Translations under genes and position numbers: made by a program
Shown: positions 42,310 through 54,235 of the stretch, piece by piece
Layout of the letters: each line of letters opens with the position of its first letter
Numbering within the stretch: the first letter of the stretch is position 1
Assembly (NCBI GenBank): GCA_010093485.1
Contig: MU001496.1
Location: 462,685-526,684, forward strand
Source of the DNA: Karstenula rhodostoma CBS 690.94
Taxonomy: Eukaryota > Ascomycota > Dothideomycetes > Pleosporales > Didymosphaeriaceae
DNA length: 64,000 bases
Direction: 5' to 3'
The notes under the pieces: model-generated
The model's database searches: none
The model's input: the letters and a program-made list of their open reading frames with translations, nothing else
Told to the model about the DNA's origin: nothing

Positions 42310-44535
42310 ATGCCCAGAGTCCATGCCCTGCTCAAACATGTGACTGACACCGACCCAATATTCATACTGCCCGAAGACGTCATAGAGCCTCAACCAGATG
42401 AGGACGAAGATGCTGGACGAAGAGCACGGAAACGTCGGCGGATAGAGACCATTGCCAATCAATACATAAAGCTTGGGAGAGTGCCGCTCATCGTGTCCGC
42501 GGGGCTGCGCGGTCCCTTCGACAATGGATGGAAGAATCCTTGGGTGACGGCGCCATCAAAGACGGCCGATAAAGCCGTGCCATCCGATGCGAAAGGGACA
42601 GATGAACAGGAGGACAAAACTGCGAATCCTGCTCGCGCAAGGACAAGACGTGCCAAATCGAATCACGCCCAACCGGCGTCATCTGTTCCGTCTCCTGAGG
42701 CCTCGCGTGCTCTCGATATCACTCAGGATAGCGTTTTGCCCCCAGAAGACCTTCAAGATGAAGACCATGGCTCACCAGATGCGTCAACGGCCCAGCAATA
42801 TGACTCGAATGCTACGGAGTTCTTCAGCGTTGACCCGGGCCCCTCCGTCACCTCTGGTTTTCCCGAAAGCAATCCCTTCTGGTTAAGACGCCCACAATTC
42901 AAGTCGGCGGCCTTTCGCGATTCGATCAACGGCACCCACGATCCTTCGCCGACACGTGCTCGTCTGGGACATAGGCCGGTAGATCGGAACGGACGACTGC
43001 TACTTGTTACACCAAGACAACCTGTTAGCATGTTGCAGTCTGACCCTGGCGGAAACCCGAGCCCAGAGCCAGATTGGCTGTCAGCCGCTTCCGCCTCGAT
43101 GATTATAACATCACCCGCAAAGCCTACCCAAGAAAACATGTCGTCTATACTTTCGACGAGAAAGAAGCGGACCTACTCCAAGTTTGAAAGAAGCAGTACC
43201 AGAGGAGACCAGAGTGTAGCCCAAGCAGCTGCGGACACGTCACCGCCGGACCAAGTCACTGGATATGACGCATCGTTGGAACGTTCTTCTCAGCATTCAA
43301 GAGATGTCGATGACTATAGCGCGCCCACTCACAGTGAGCGCACTATTCATCATGCCTCGGGGTTCACTCCTATCAATAGACTATCGCGAAGTGCCAAGCC
43401 CTCTCAAGTCAAAGAGGATAAACCACGGACATCCCAGGGCCAGGAGATTGATTCGGCACGTGCTCAGCAAACGTCCATGTCGGTTCCGAACACTGAGACA
43501 TGCAATCCAAACAAAGACATGCCCGATTCTGCGGGACCACATCTTCCAACGTCTTCGTCGCGTTCAACACGCACCAGTCAGAAGAAGAAAAAGGCCAAGG
43601 GAGCCACACCTTCTCTACGCCACGACCATATCACGTCACCAACATTGGCCTCGTCGACTGGCTTCAAGTACAGAAAAGTCGGAGAGGGGAGACGAGCAAA
43701 GACTACCGACAAGCCGAAACCACGGCCTGTAACATTGAGCTCTCCGGCTATCATCGACCAAATCCCTGCGGAAATACCTGAGCACGAGATTGAGCCCGTT
43801 GATGAAGGTACGGAGCACGAACCTGTGGCTACAGCAGAAAGTCGAAAGGAACGAGCGGACATATATGACGTACCAGGGAGCCCACAAGAGCAGGAGCAAC
43901 AGAGCTGCAAATCGAGTCGTACCTCAGGCTTCTCAACGCAGGCTGCGTTGATGATGGCTCAGTCGGAATTCCAAGATGACACGATGGCTACTATAGTTGA
44001 AGACGCGCCAACGCCATGGCTACCTAGCACGGCGCACGAGGATCCTATCGTACCCAGTCCGGCATTCACGCCATTTCATAAATTCAATGCAACACTAGAG
44101 GAGCACTACGCACCCGAGCCTGCTATGCAAGACATGCCCATCAGCACACAGGATCTTTTCGCCACAATATCCCCGTTCGCTAACAGCACGGTCAAGAAGT
44201 CTACAAAAGCACCAGCAAGTAACTCGAGGTTCTCGGTTTTTGCGAACAGAGAGCAAGCTACTCCCAGCCACGGTGGTTCTCGGAATCGCGGCCGGAGCCC
44301 TACATGTTCTCAGCGGAAACCACTCCAAGAGAAGAATAGCCGGGTGTCTTTCCTGGGCTCACAGTCCGACAAGGGATCGCAGGGCGAGAAGGCATCTCAG
44401 GAGTCTGTCACGGGCCGGCCATCCAAGGCTCCCATGGTACAAGCTGTGGGACTCCCGCAGTTAAACTTTTGCACTTCAAATAGTGATGTCGATTTCACAG
44501 ATCGCTTCTTGATCAACGTCAACGAGATGACCTGA
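42310..44535 (+). CDS. Hypothetical disordered, probably nuclear protein
   Basis: Single exon, 741 aa from the ATG at 42310 (MPRVHALLKHVTDTDPIF). The frame is open further upstream but that part looks like leader sequence. Near the N-terminus there is an acidic patch and a basic nuclear-localisation-like cluster RRARKRRRIE, followed by an ordered-looking segment LGRVPLIVSAGLRGPFDNGWKNPWV. The remainder is Ser/Pro/Thr-rich and disordered with RTSQKKKKAKG. It ends in an ordered-looking short motif DVDFTDRFLINVNEMT, with LNF shortly before. These terminal motifs suggest a conserved fungal family, perhaps of chromatin or spindle proteins, but I do not recognise it and assign no function. Divergent from the Cdc11-like gene. 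Confidence 0.65.
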   Translation: MPRVHALLKHVTDTDPIFILPEDVIEPQPDEDEDAGRRARKRRRIETIANQYIKLGRVPLIVSAGLRGPFDNGWKNPWVTAPSKTADKAVPSDAKGTDEQEDKTANPARARTRRAKSNHAQPASSVPSPEASRALDITQDSVLPPEDLQDEDHGSPDASTAQQYDSNATEFFSVDPGPSVTSGFPESNPFWLRRPQFKSAAFRDSINGTHDPSPTRARLGHRPVDRNGRLLLVTPRQPVSMLQSDPGGNPSPEPDWLSAASASMIITSPAKPTQENMSSILSTRKKRTYSKFERSSTRGDQSVAQAAADTSPPDQVTGYDASLERSSQHSRDVDDYSAPTHSERTIHHASGFTPINRLSRSAKPSQVKEDKPRTSQGQEIDSARAQQTSMSVPNTETCNPNKDMPDSAGPHLPTSSSRSTRTSQKKKKAKGATPSLRHDHITSPTLASSTGFKYRKVGEGRRAKTTDKPKPRPVTLSSPAIIDQIPAEIPEHEIEPVDEGTEHEPVATAESRKERADIYDVPGSPQEQEQQSCKSSRTSGFSTQAALMMAQSEFQDDTMATIVEDAPTPWLPSTAHEDPIVPSPAFTPFHKFNATLEEHYAPEPAMQDMPISTQDLFATISPFANSTVKKSTKAPASNSRFSVFANREQATPSHGGSRNRGRSPTCSQRKPLQEKNSRVSFLGSQSDKGSQGEKASQESVTGRPSKAPMVQAVGLPQLNFCTSNSDVDFTDRFLINVNEMT

Positions 44536-45518
44536 GCAGTGGGTCACCATGGGTCACCATGTAGATATGGGTAGCAGGGCCGGCAAGCACAGGCTCCTTG
44601 CATGGCGCGGTGGCTCCTGCTTGGGTTGGAGGAGCCCACGTTCCAGATTGATTGGACGATAAGAGGTCGACGGGTGCCGGGTATTCTGCAACTGCAAAGG
44701 CCAGACGTGCTTGCTATCAGATAGGATGGTAGATGGGCGGAGGAGGCAGCGCGGCGGTTTAGGTTGGGCTGAGGCTAGGAAGCAGAAGCGGTAGCCCGAC
44801 GGCAGGCGCTGCCCGATCATGGTGAATCGCAGGTAACGGCGGATGAGCACCCAGGACGCTGCTCAGCGCGCGACGGTTGTGAAGGCGGTCAATGGCGGTG
44901 CATGGCCGTGTCGGCGGGGGCATTCCAGGCTGCACGGCGCGCGTCACGTACACGGTACACGGCGTGTTCGATGATGCCTTCTCGCAGAAGATGCTTGGCA
45001 AGAGCACCCGCTGGCCAGCAGCGCCTTCCCTGCGCGCACAGTACATGTCGGAGCCGAAACAATTTAAACCGCCCAAACACTGCACGTTGGGGACAAGCAA
45101 ACTGTTCTTCGCGCCACCGTGCCCTCCTGCGCCCACGGCTGTCCTGGTAAACGGCCCGCTGCGCTGCAAGGACGTCATCGGCGAGGCTCGCTTGGTGCAA
45201 TCTCAGCGCCACAGTCCACGGCTGCGCGGCCTTGCCTTGTCCACACATTCGGAACGTGGGCTTCGCACGCACCGCCGCTCGCTGGCCGTCTTCCCGCACC
45301 CGCCCTCTGTGTCGCCGTCGACAGCGCACCGCCGTCCCGAGTCCGTCCACCCCGGCTCGCACACGCCCTCGCCTTCAGCCGCCGCGGCACTCGTCCCGCC
45401 GCGCGCCCAGTCCGCGCGCCCAACAACCACCCTGCCGACGCCTCGCCCGCTACCTGCCAAACATTCCACCACGCACCTGCTTCCGTGCCCGCGCTGCGGC
45501 TTGACCAATGTCGTCTCC
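44536..45518. other. Long upstream region of kcs1, partly open in frame
   Basis: 983 bp between genes. It begins with a 10-bp direct repeat GGGTCACCAT x2 (44541-44560) just after the upstream stop. From 44892 the kcs1 frame is open without a stop, adding up to 209 codons, but composition there is not protein-like, so I treat it as 5' leader. Confidence 0.45.
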
Positions 45519-48500
45519 ATGTCACCGCCCTTGCCCGCACCGAGACATTGTACCTCACCCCCCGCATCGGTGAGGTCAAATGCGCCGCAGACCCCCGGTC
45601 GCCATGAAGACCCAACGAGCTCTCCGCCTCCCCGCGACGAGGTGACCCCCAAGAGCCTCGCCCAGACGGGGCGTTCCAAAACAGCGCCCCTGGGCCTGAA
45701 CCATCTGTGGACCCCGTCAATCGACCAGCCCCAGCTGTCGGAACGCGACAGCATCTTCGCTACCACGTACCTGCCATCCGACAGCCCCGCCCCATCTCCA
45801 CGCACGCTCGCTCGTACAGCACACGCAAACGACCATGCTCCTAACGAAGGCCCCTCAAACACGGCAGTCAAGGTGTCGCCGCTGCCGGCATTGAAAGCTG
45901 CTCCAGCCGCCCGCCAGCATCAACACCAACAAAAACAACCCACCCTTAGAGAACACCAGAGCCTCCTTTCTGCACGCTTCAATTCGAGCAGGAAACATAG
46001 ATCAGACATGGCTTCCGACGGCACTGGCGAGAGCCCACCCCCCTTCATGAGTCCGGTCGATTCACCAGTGCATCGGCCTGTCATCCCTCCAGGTGCTGTC
46101 CAGACCACGGCCTCGTTGGACCCTGCGCTTGCCGAACCGGAATATACCGAGGAGCGGTTGAAGAACAGGATGTGGCGTGTTGGTAATGTCGAACCCTACC
46201 TACCCCCTGTAGGACATGGGCACAGAAGGGAAGGTCACGTCGAGAAGAAAATCGAAGCCACGTTAGCAAAGACCGAAGTGCCGGCAGCTGTACGGAGTCG
46301 AAAAGCTAGCCATTACTTGCGAGTCTTCAAGGAAAATGATGCTGCAGAAGAGCAGAAGAAGCGCGAGGGTCGTGGGAAAGACCGCCGTCTGGTTGAGAAG
46401 CTCCCCCAACCCATTCAGGAGGATGTTGCACGAACATCTACTAGTGCATTGACAGAGCAGATACAGAGAGCATCCCGTGCCTCATCTGCAGCTCAATCGC
46501 CGTACACTGGTCCTACAAAGTCATACTTCGACTCTACCACCTATGATAGCCACGACGATGGAAGTATCCAGTTCAGCGTCGACGGAGCAGGACAGGCGCA
46601 AGAGCTACCCGCGCGGTTGCTCGAGGAGATCAGAAACTTCCACAATCTTACTCCGGGTGGTCCGCGTGGCTCATCATTCTCGAAAAGTCTACCCACTGCT
46701 GCAGCTGAAAAGCTTCGTTCTCATGTGGCCAAAGCTCGTACGCCCCACCCGCGTGAGCCTTCAGACTATTTTCAGATATCGCGCGAGGGAAGCCCGGACC
46801 GCTCCCCTGGATCAGAGGAAGACGAGTCTGAGAAAGAACATATTTCGTCAGCTCTTTACTTTCCTCATCGGCAACTGAAGTCGCCTGAACCTATTCCAGA
46901 AGAAGAAGAAGAAGAGACGCGGAAAGCGGAAGCGAAATCCGTTCGGAGGCTAAGCACTGTCAATGCAGGCAAAGGGCCCGCGGGATGGGCCAAGGAGGAG
47001 GCTGCAAAGACCCCCCAAGAGGTAGAAATCTCTTTACAGTCACAAGATACAAATGAATGCCTGCATGGTGACATCCGAACGACTTCTTCCCTACGGCAGG
47101 ATGACAGTCCCTCGTTGGCTTCTGCAACTACTGACGCGACCACCTCGGCTGAGTCCGAGTACGATTCGCTCGCGGAATCGTCTCATTCACTCAATGACTA
47201 TGATTCCAGTGCGACTGATGATCTAGGCACTACTCCCACCGCAACACCGCGCAAGCATAACCAAGAGCCCGTTGCACCCGCACAGCCACCTGCGCCCCTA
47301 GGTGCGGTCGAACTTAAACCATTCAACCACCAAGTTGGCGGTCACACGACGGTATATCGCTTCTCCCGGCGAGCGGTGTGTAAGCAACTCAACAATCGAG
47401 AAAACGAGTTCTATGAGACGGTTGAGCGTCAGCATCCGGAGCTGTTGGACTTTCTTCCAAGGTACGATGACTACCAACTTCTGAGTTGTTTGTAGCTGAG
47501 ACCTCAGCAAAGATTTCTCCGCCCCCATTTTGCGTACCCGTGTCTTCAGATCATTTTGCTAATGTTGTGCTGCCAAATTTAGGTACATTGGCGTTCTCAA
47601 CGTCACATACCGCAAAGCGCCGAAACGAAAGAAGACCAAGGACAAGACCAAGGAGGATGCGGTTGCTCAAACAAGCACCGATGCGTCAACGAAGCAGGAC
47701 TCGGAAGGGCACGGCCATGCCAAGCCAAAGGAAGATCAACCTAGAATCGTCAGTCACTCTCAGCAAACTACAGCGGTTCCTCAGGTCGTGTTCGAGAACA
47801 ACCGTCACATCATTCCCGAGAACCTTTTCCGCTTGCCACCACGACGCTCCGCCACACCTGATCCTTGGATCGGCAGCTCGTATTCGCAGTACCACCGAAG
47901 GAACCAAAGCGACATTGGCTTTTCGGCGGTGGATGATAGTCCCAATCGCCCTCCTTTACGACAGCAGAGCAGCTGGGGCGTCACCACCATCAACAGAAAA
48001 CTGCAAGAAGAAGTTCTGCGACAAGTGTTTGCGCCGCCCCCAATCCATCATCGTCATCGCCATCATCATCACAATAGTCTGCCTCATCGATCAAGAGTAG
48101 ATCCACACGCCATAATGAACTCGGTACCTTCGATGCGCAGAAATAGCGCGGATATCTCGGAGATTTCTATGCACGAGGAGTCGACGCGCAAGCAGGTCCT
48201 CAAAGCAGAAGCCCATCGCCATATGGAAAGACCGACCAGTGGCAGTCTACCCCGTGACTCCACTTATTCTTCGCATGATTCACTTGAGACACCTCCGACA
48301 CCAACAAGCTCCCGCCGTCGCCACTCGGGTGGCGGCCTCACGCGTAGACCGTGCGGGGTGGATACGGATCACAGAGCCCCCTTGGAGTACTACGAAGAAG
48401 ACGGGTATGGTGGTGATGGGGAAGAGGAGGTTTTTGCTATGGACGAAGATGCTCGGTTGCAACAAGCCAAGCTCAAGTATGAACAGATGCACAATGGTGA

Positions 48501-49473
48501 TGCCTCAGCACACCAGGGGCCTGCCCCGGAAGCTACGATGCTACCAGCCCCGGTATTGAAGGGAAGAGTTCCAGACACTCCCGCGAATCCGAAAGCGGCC
48601 CAACAGCAACCTGATGAGCGTGTCCAGCATTTCCTGCTGCTCGAAGACTTGACGGCCGGCATGTCGAAGCCATGTGTCCTGGACCTGAAGATGGGGACGC
48701 GGCAGTACGGCATCGAAGCCGACGAGAAGAAGCAACGTTCACAGAGACGCAAATGTCAGATGACCACTAGCCGAGAGCTGGGTGTCCGCGTCTGTGGCAT
48801 GCAGATATGGAACGTCAAAACACAGAGCTACGTCTTCGAAGACAAGTACTACGGCCGCGACTTGAAGGCTGGTAAAGAATTCCAGGATGCTCTCAAGCGC
48901 TTCTTCTGGGACGGCAGCGGTCACAAAGCGGCTCTAAAACAGATCCCCATTATTCTGGAGAAGATCAATGCCCTAGAGAGGATCATACGCGGCCTGCCCG
49001 GATACCGTTTCTACGCCAGCAGTCTGCTTATGCTCTATGACCGGGGCGAAGGCGAGCAGAAAGACAAAAAGCCGGCATCACTGACCAAAGGTCTCTCGAG
49101 CTCAAGCAACGAGGATGTCACGGTAATCTCCTCGGATTCTCCCGCGCCCTCTTCAAGGACCACCTCAGACATTAAGCTCAAGATCGTGGACTTTGCAAAC
49201 TGCGTGACTGCCGAAGACTCGCTTCCAGACACCGTACCCTGTCCACCTCACGACCCGGAAGGCGTGGACAGAGGCTACCTCCGCGGATTGAGGTCGCTGC
49301 GCCTATACTTCCAGCGCATCTGGCGCGATGTTAACGAGAAGGACTGGGTTGAGCGGGGCGACGGGGAGGGCATGGCGAGGGACAGCCACCACGATGGGCC
49401 GGGGATGGGCGTAAATGGCCCAGGGTGGCTAGATGAGGCGGTCAACCACGATACCGGATATGTTAGCTTCTAA
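45519..49473 (+). CDS. kcs1: Inositol hexakisphosphate kinase Kcs1 (IPK family)
   Basis: Two exons, 45519-47461 and 47583-49473, about 1277 aa. Kcs1 phosphorylates InsP6 to 5-InsP7, a signal in phosphate homeostasis, stress response and vacuole biology. The kinase is split by a long disordered insert. Its N-terminal part has ELKPFNHQVGGHTTVYRFS and KQLNNRENEFYETVE, and after the intron LPRYIGVLNVTYRK. The C-terminal part has LLEDLTAGMSKPCVLDLKMG (the PxxxDxKxG signature), YVFEDKYYGRDLKAG, YASSLLMLYD and KIVDFANC. The 121-nt intron (GTACGA..TTTAG) lies exactly at a conserved kinase segment. The start is uncertain: ATGs at 44892, 45519 and 46008 are in frame. I chose the middle one by composition. 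The N-terminal 600 residues are disordered. Confidence 0.9.
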
Positions 49474-50851
49474 AGCACATGTTCCCATGACCGCAATACT
49501 ACACAAGAGGAGGTAGGCTTTTCTCGGACATGTTTGTTGCACGGCGTTTGCGTCTTGGGTGGGTGGCTGGCTGAATCACTTGGGTTACTTTTACTATCGA
49601 TTTCCACTCCGTCCGTCAGCTCCGCATCGGCGTTCTGCGAAGACAAAGTTTGCTTGCCTTTTTTTCATCTTCGGGTCTTGCTGGGAGGGTCGGTCAGATT
49701 GTGAGCGTCAGGTTGGATCTGGGCATGGGAATGGCGTTTTTTCTTTTGCTTTTGTTTGGTGAGGTTTATGGAGCTGGGGGATTGTGGGGAGGTTGTACGT
49801 GTATGTTTGGCGTGGGGAGGTAGTGCATGGTTTTTTTTTTTATACCGAGTAGATTGATTGATTAATTGATTACAAGACTTTTTGTGTTTGGAATGTGTGA
49901 TTGGGTTGGTTTGAGTGCGTGCGTGCGTGCGTATCGCCTCGTAGCTGGCTGGCTGGATATCCTTCACGGGTCGTGGAAGAGAAAGCCGAGGCGCGGGATG
50001 AACGCTCTGATTGGATTAGTAACACCAAAACTTACCCTTTCCTTTCTCTCTCTTCTACTCTTGTCTTTATAAGACGCATCTTCTGTGTCTTGCGTCTTGC
50101 GTCTTGCGTCAGACGGAAGATTTTATATCCAAATCGCCTGTTGCTAACGTGGCGACGGTCACGCAGCAGGTACTCCATGCGTACATACGATAAAAGAAGG
50201 CAGTAATAGCGCTATGAGACGAGACGTCGATCGGGACAGAGATGTGTGTAGCTAGCTTCAGCTTGTACCTCTTTTTCTTTTTTTTTCTCTTTTTGGAGCT
50301 GTCAGTTAGCAAGTAGAAACCACCTTTTGTCCCGTACTCATTTTCCATAATATATACCCCACAACTCCATCTTTGGCATTGTTTTCTGCTGGATATAGGT
50401 GTGAAGGATGTGTGCAAGTAGGCTCTTAATAGTGTTTAGTAGAGGAGAAGATAGTAGTACGGATGGATGTTTGGGGGGAAGTGTAATGATTGCTGGTTCT
50501 GGGATTGGACGCCACGGAGGGGGCATGGATGGGACATGTTGCAGATGGCGGGGTTCTGGCAGTGCTGATGCGGGGACGACGATGATGGGGAGTAGAAGGG
50601 TGGCGGGGGATGTTGTTGTATGGGTCGAGGGCAGGGATGAAGTAGGAGAGCGTTGATTGGATTGGATTGGATGGTAGGGGATATATGTATGTGTGTTTGA
50701 GGAGGGGAGGGGAGTGGAGCACGCGGTTTGCTCTACGATGTGGAGAGCACATGAGGGCTCTGGTCTTGAAATCTTAGGGTTTCGATGTGGTATGATAGCT
50801 ATCTATTAACAAACACGCATGCTAGTCTCTTTCCGCCTCATCGTATAGGGC
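49474..50851. other. Convergent intergenic region rich in simple repeats
   Basis: 1.38 kb between the 3' ends of kcs1 and the G-patch gene. The + strand is G/T-rich and carries several short tandem repeats: a poly-T run near 49832, ATTG/TTGA repeats at about 49851-49870, (GCGT)n at about 49918-49930, a TCTTGCG heptamer x3 at about 50087-50108 and ATTGG repeats at about 50655-50670. No gene recognised. Confidence 0.55.
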
Positions 50852-53017
50852 TCATTCGTCGTCGTCGTCGTCGTCGCCAAAGATAGCCTTGAAAACATCT
50901 TCTGGGGCCCGCTCCTGCGTTAGAGCATCGTTCTTCTCCACATCCACAGTCGCATGAGCTCCCTCTAGCGGGACCGCAGGCGTCGAGGGGGCTTCCAGAG
51001 TCTCCTCCGGCGTCGCACCCATCCACGCGGGCCTCTGCAGCGCCGGCGCCCCCTTGGACAACACCTCGTGCACCATCTTGTCCATGGCAGACTTCGACAC
51101 GGCTTCCTCCGTCCTGCCTCCAAAGCTTGCACCATCGGCGTCTGCGTCAGCGGGGGGCATGTCTGGCGGGGCCTTGATGTTGAAGCGCTTGCAGAGGAGG
51201 CGCGAGGGGTGGAACGGGAAGGTGCTGCGTGTCATGGGGCCGTACATGCCCAGCTTGGCGGCCTGCTCTGCTGGATCTTGCGGCTTGGTTGCTGGTTGGC
51301 GGAGCAGGTTCTCGTTGGGCGTAGCTGTTCCGCTGCCTGGGAGGCTGGTTGACGTTGAAGATGTGAAGCGCGAGGCCATGAGACCTGAGGTGGGCTTAAA
51401 GACTTCGGCAGCGTGTGCGAATTCCTGGAGCTCCTTGGCCCAGTCGGACACGGATGTTTTCTCGGCTCGCTCTGGGAGTTCGGTCTTCAGCCCGGCTCGG
51501 ATTTCGAGAAATCCGACGTAGCGGGCTCGTTTGTTTGCATCTTCTGCGTATGGCATCCAGCCAGTCGCGCCCTTGGCTAAAGCGGCAGCTGCGGTGCCCT
51601 TGTCAAGGATGGGGACGAACGTCCAAAGGTCTTTTGGCTTTGTGCTGTTGGGGTCCTGGTAGCCCTCAGGGGCACCCTCTCCTCGTCCTTGAGGGAGATG
51701 GACCTTGCCGGTCATGGTTGCAAGACGATCTCGAACCTCCTTCGGAATGAAGTCAAACACAGATTTGCCGGGAAGTAGTGTCTCGCCTAAGAGCGATGCT
51801 CGGGCCTTCGCGTCCAGGGTGGAAGACTTCGCAGCATCAGAAACAGACTGATGGCTTTTGGCATCTGCTGGCTTAGTGGTAGATTTAGAAGACCTCCATC
51901 CAGGGGGTATCTTGGGAGGTGGGTATCTCTTCTTGCTCGTTAAGTCGATAATTTGGGTGGCAAGGACAAAGCCCGACAGAGGAGGTTTTCCGTCATATGA
52001 AAGTTGAGGGCGTGCGGATGCCTCTCCGGGCGTTTTTTTCGGCTTGAACACAATCCTTTCTACGCCAGCTTTGGCGAACTTGCTTGGTTTCTTCGGTTTC
52101 TTGTCCTTGCCCAGAGACTTATTGAACTTGATCTTGGGCCCGAGTTCATACGGATCCTCATCGTCCGAGCCCGTGTCATTCAGAACGCCGACTCCAAACG
52201 AGGACTTCTTTGGTGCAGCCTTCTCGGACGCTTTCGTCTTAGACGGGCCTTCCAGCCATGGCAGTGCGAGCATTGGTCGGTCCTCAGGCTCCTTCTCTTC
52301 AGTCACTCCGAGACGCGCCTCCGACTGGTACCCGAGGCCTTTGCGATTAACCTCTTCCCGAGCGGCCGATATCATGCGAGAGTCTTTGGGCGCAAACGCA
52401 TGAGCTGTTGCTCCCGCGGTATCATCCGAGCGAGCAGACCGGCGGACTTTTCGGCCCACACCTTGATCTCGCCGCCACCCCATCTTCTGAGCGATCTTCA
52501 CACCCATCGTCTCCTCCTCCGTCACAAAGAGGCCGAACAGAGCATCATTCTGGCTGTCTCCAACGCGTCCAATCGTTGCGAAAGACTGCGCTGTCTCAAG
52601 CTCTCGAGATTCCGCAGCTGCAGCTTTATCCTCGTCATCCATAAAATCCTCGGCACGTTGGGTGGTATCCTTGTTGCGGTTCGCTCGCGAGGAGACGAAG
52701 GTTTTGGGGGTCCATCCTTCTTTAGATCCAACTGTATTAAAGTATCTTAGCAGAGTCAAGAAGTCAAGCGTTCGTGGCCAAAGTGGCTCTGTAGCTTACC
52801 CTGCACTGAATCCACCAGTGAATGCGCCGTGCAGCCTTCTACGGCCACGCTCGTCGGTCACGGTCTGCTTCCAGACTGGCACGAACGTCCCATCGTCGCC
52901 ATCTTCGTCTGGGGGCAGTTCTGTGCCTAATGTTATCGTGCTCGGGGTTGCGCCTGCACCACGAGGGCGCTTCTGGGCGCCGGACGGCGAGGTCGCTCGC
53001 GGGCGTTTGTAGGACAT
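50852..53017 (-). CDS. G-patch domain protein, GPATCH1-like (DUF1604)
   Basis: Two exons, 52800-53017 and 50852-52745, 703 aa. GPATCH1-type proteins associate with late spliceosomes; G-patch domains activate DEAH helicases. The N-terminal DUF1604 block is clear: [39 protein letters not shown] and [12 protein letters not shown]. The G-patch follows: [19 protein letters not shown], with KGLGYQSEA further on. The C-terminal half is basic and disordered and the protein ends in an acidic run of Asp. The 54-nt intron (GTAAGC..TGCTAAG) requires the AAG acceptor, because the later ACAG would put a stop in frame; the chosen splice gives the conserved SAGYFNTVG. Confidence 0.9.
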
Positions 53018-54235
53018 GGCGGCTGCGAATAGGTGTGAGCGGAAGAAGGGTTTCTTATGGCACAATCATATCGCAGAACTGGCGTATTGGAGTCTCACTG
53101 ATTGTGAAGTTCAAGATATTGGCTTGGCATGATGTCTGTCCGCGCCTGTGGACTTTTAGTATTACATAAGCGAACCATGATCTGAATACAGCATTCCAAA
53201 CAGACAATGGGGGAACGGGCTTGTTCTCACACAGTTAACCCAAGTACGTGCTACTAGGATTGTTCAAAGGACAGATGAAAATATCGCAATCTGATCACAC
53301 CGATCACAGCAGGTTACTATTTCGGTCTTTCAAATCAGCGGCAGACGAGGAAATGAACGGACGCACATTGTTACACGTGCAAGACTTGGAGCTGCCAACG
53401 AACTCGACAGCAGCGACACGCTGAGAACCTTCACACGGCTGGCTGGTGCACGAGTGTGTTTGCCTCAGGCCGCGATGATGTATGCCAATATTCTGGACGC
53501 CGTACCTGGGTTAGCCTGATGGCGGCTTGCAGCAACCAGGTTGCGCTCGAGGTGCACGCTGCAGAGACCCTGAGCGTGCGAGTCGAGTGCAGAGCGGCTG
53601 CATGCACAGCAAGCACAGCAGGCAGACAATGGGCGTGAAAAGCGCCTGGCAGCTGTGTGTCTACATACACGTTGGAAGCAGGACACAGATTGGGCTCATT
53701 GCATCGGAACGACCCCACTGGACGGGTATGTATGCTGGATGGAACGGCTGGCTAGAAGCGCCATCGGCTTGGTAGTCAGCGAGGGAAGCGACGACCGACG
53801 ACCGGCGACCGCTGTTGTGACCTCGTATCAACCCAACGTCGCATCTGGCCTCTCCTCCTGCTGCCTCGCTGCCTCTCTGCCTCTGCCTCGCACTCTGCAC
53901 CCATCATTGCTTACCTTGCTGCGCGCCCGCCGTCACCGTCGCGCCGCTGCTACTGACTGGAGCTCCGCTGGCGTCGCCTAAGAGGCTCCCTGCCGTCATG
54001 CGCGTCTGAGCGCCCTGCCCCCTCGAACTCCGCCAGCTCAGTCGCGGTGCCAAGGTCGCCGGCAGCGAACGCGCACGTCTTGGAGCTCTTCCAGCACTGC
54101 GATCACACCCGTCGCATCTTTTGAGCAGTCGACTCGCCGTCCTTTGGCTGCCCCTCGCTATACACGCGGCGCTCAGCGCGCCAATCTGCAACCTGACCTC
54201 ACGCTGCTCCTTGCGCACCAGCCTAGCCGACAACC
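53018..54235. promoter_or_regulatory. Divergent intergenic region of the G-patch and Kin1 genes
   Basis: 1.22 kb between divergent start codons. The half next to kin1 is C/T-rich on the + strand and probably a long 5' leader. No gene, RNA or repeat recognised. Confidence 0.45.

Noticed and set aside
52734..52746. ACAG acceptor closer to the second exon of the G-patch gene
   Set aside because: It breaks phase and gives a stop within two codons; the TGCTAAG acceptor restores the conserved [14 protein letters not shown] segment.
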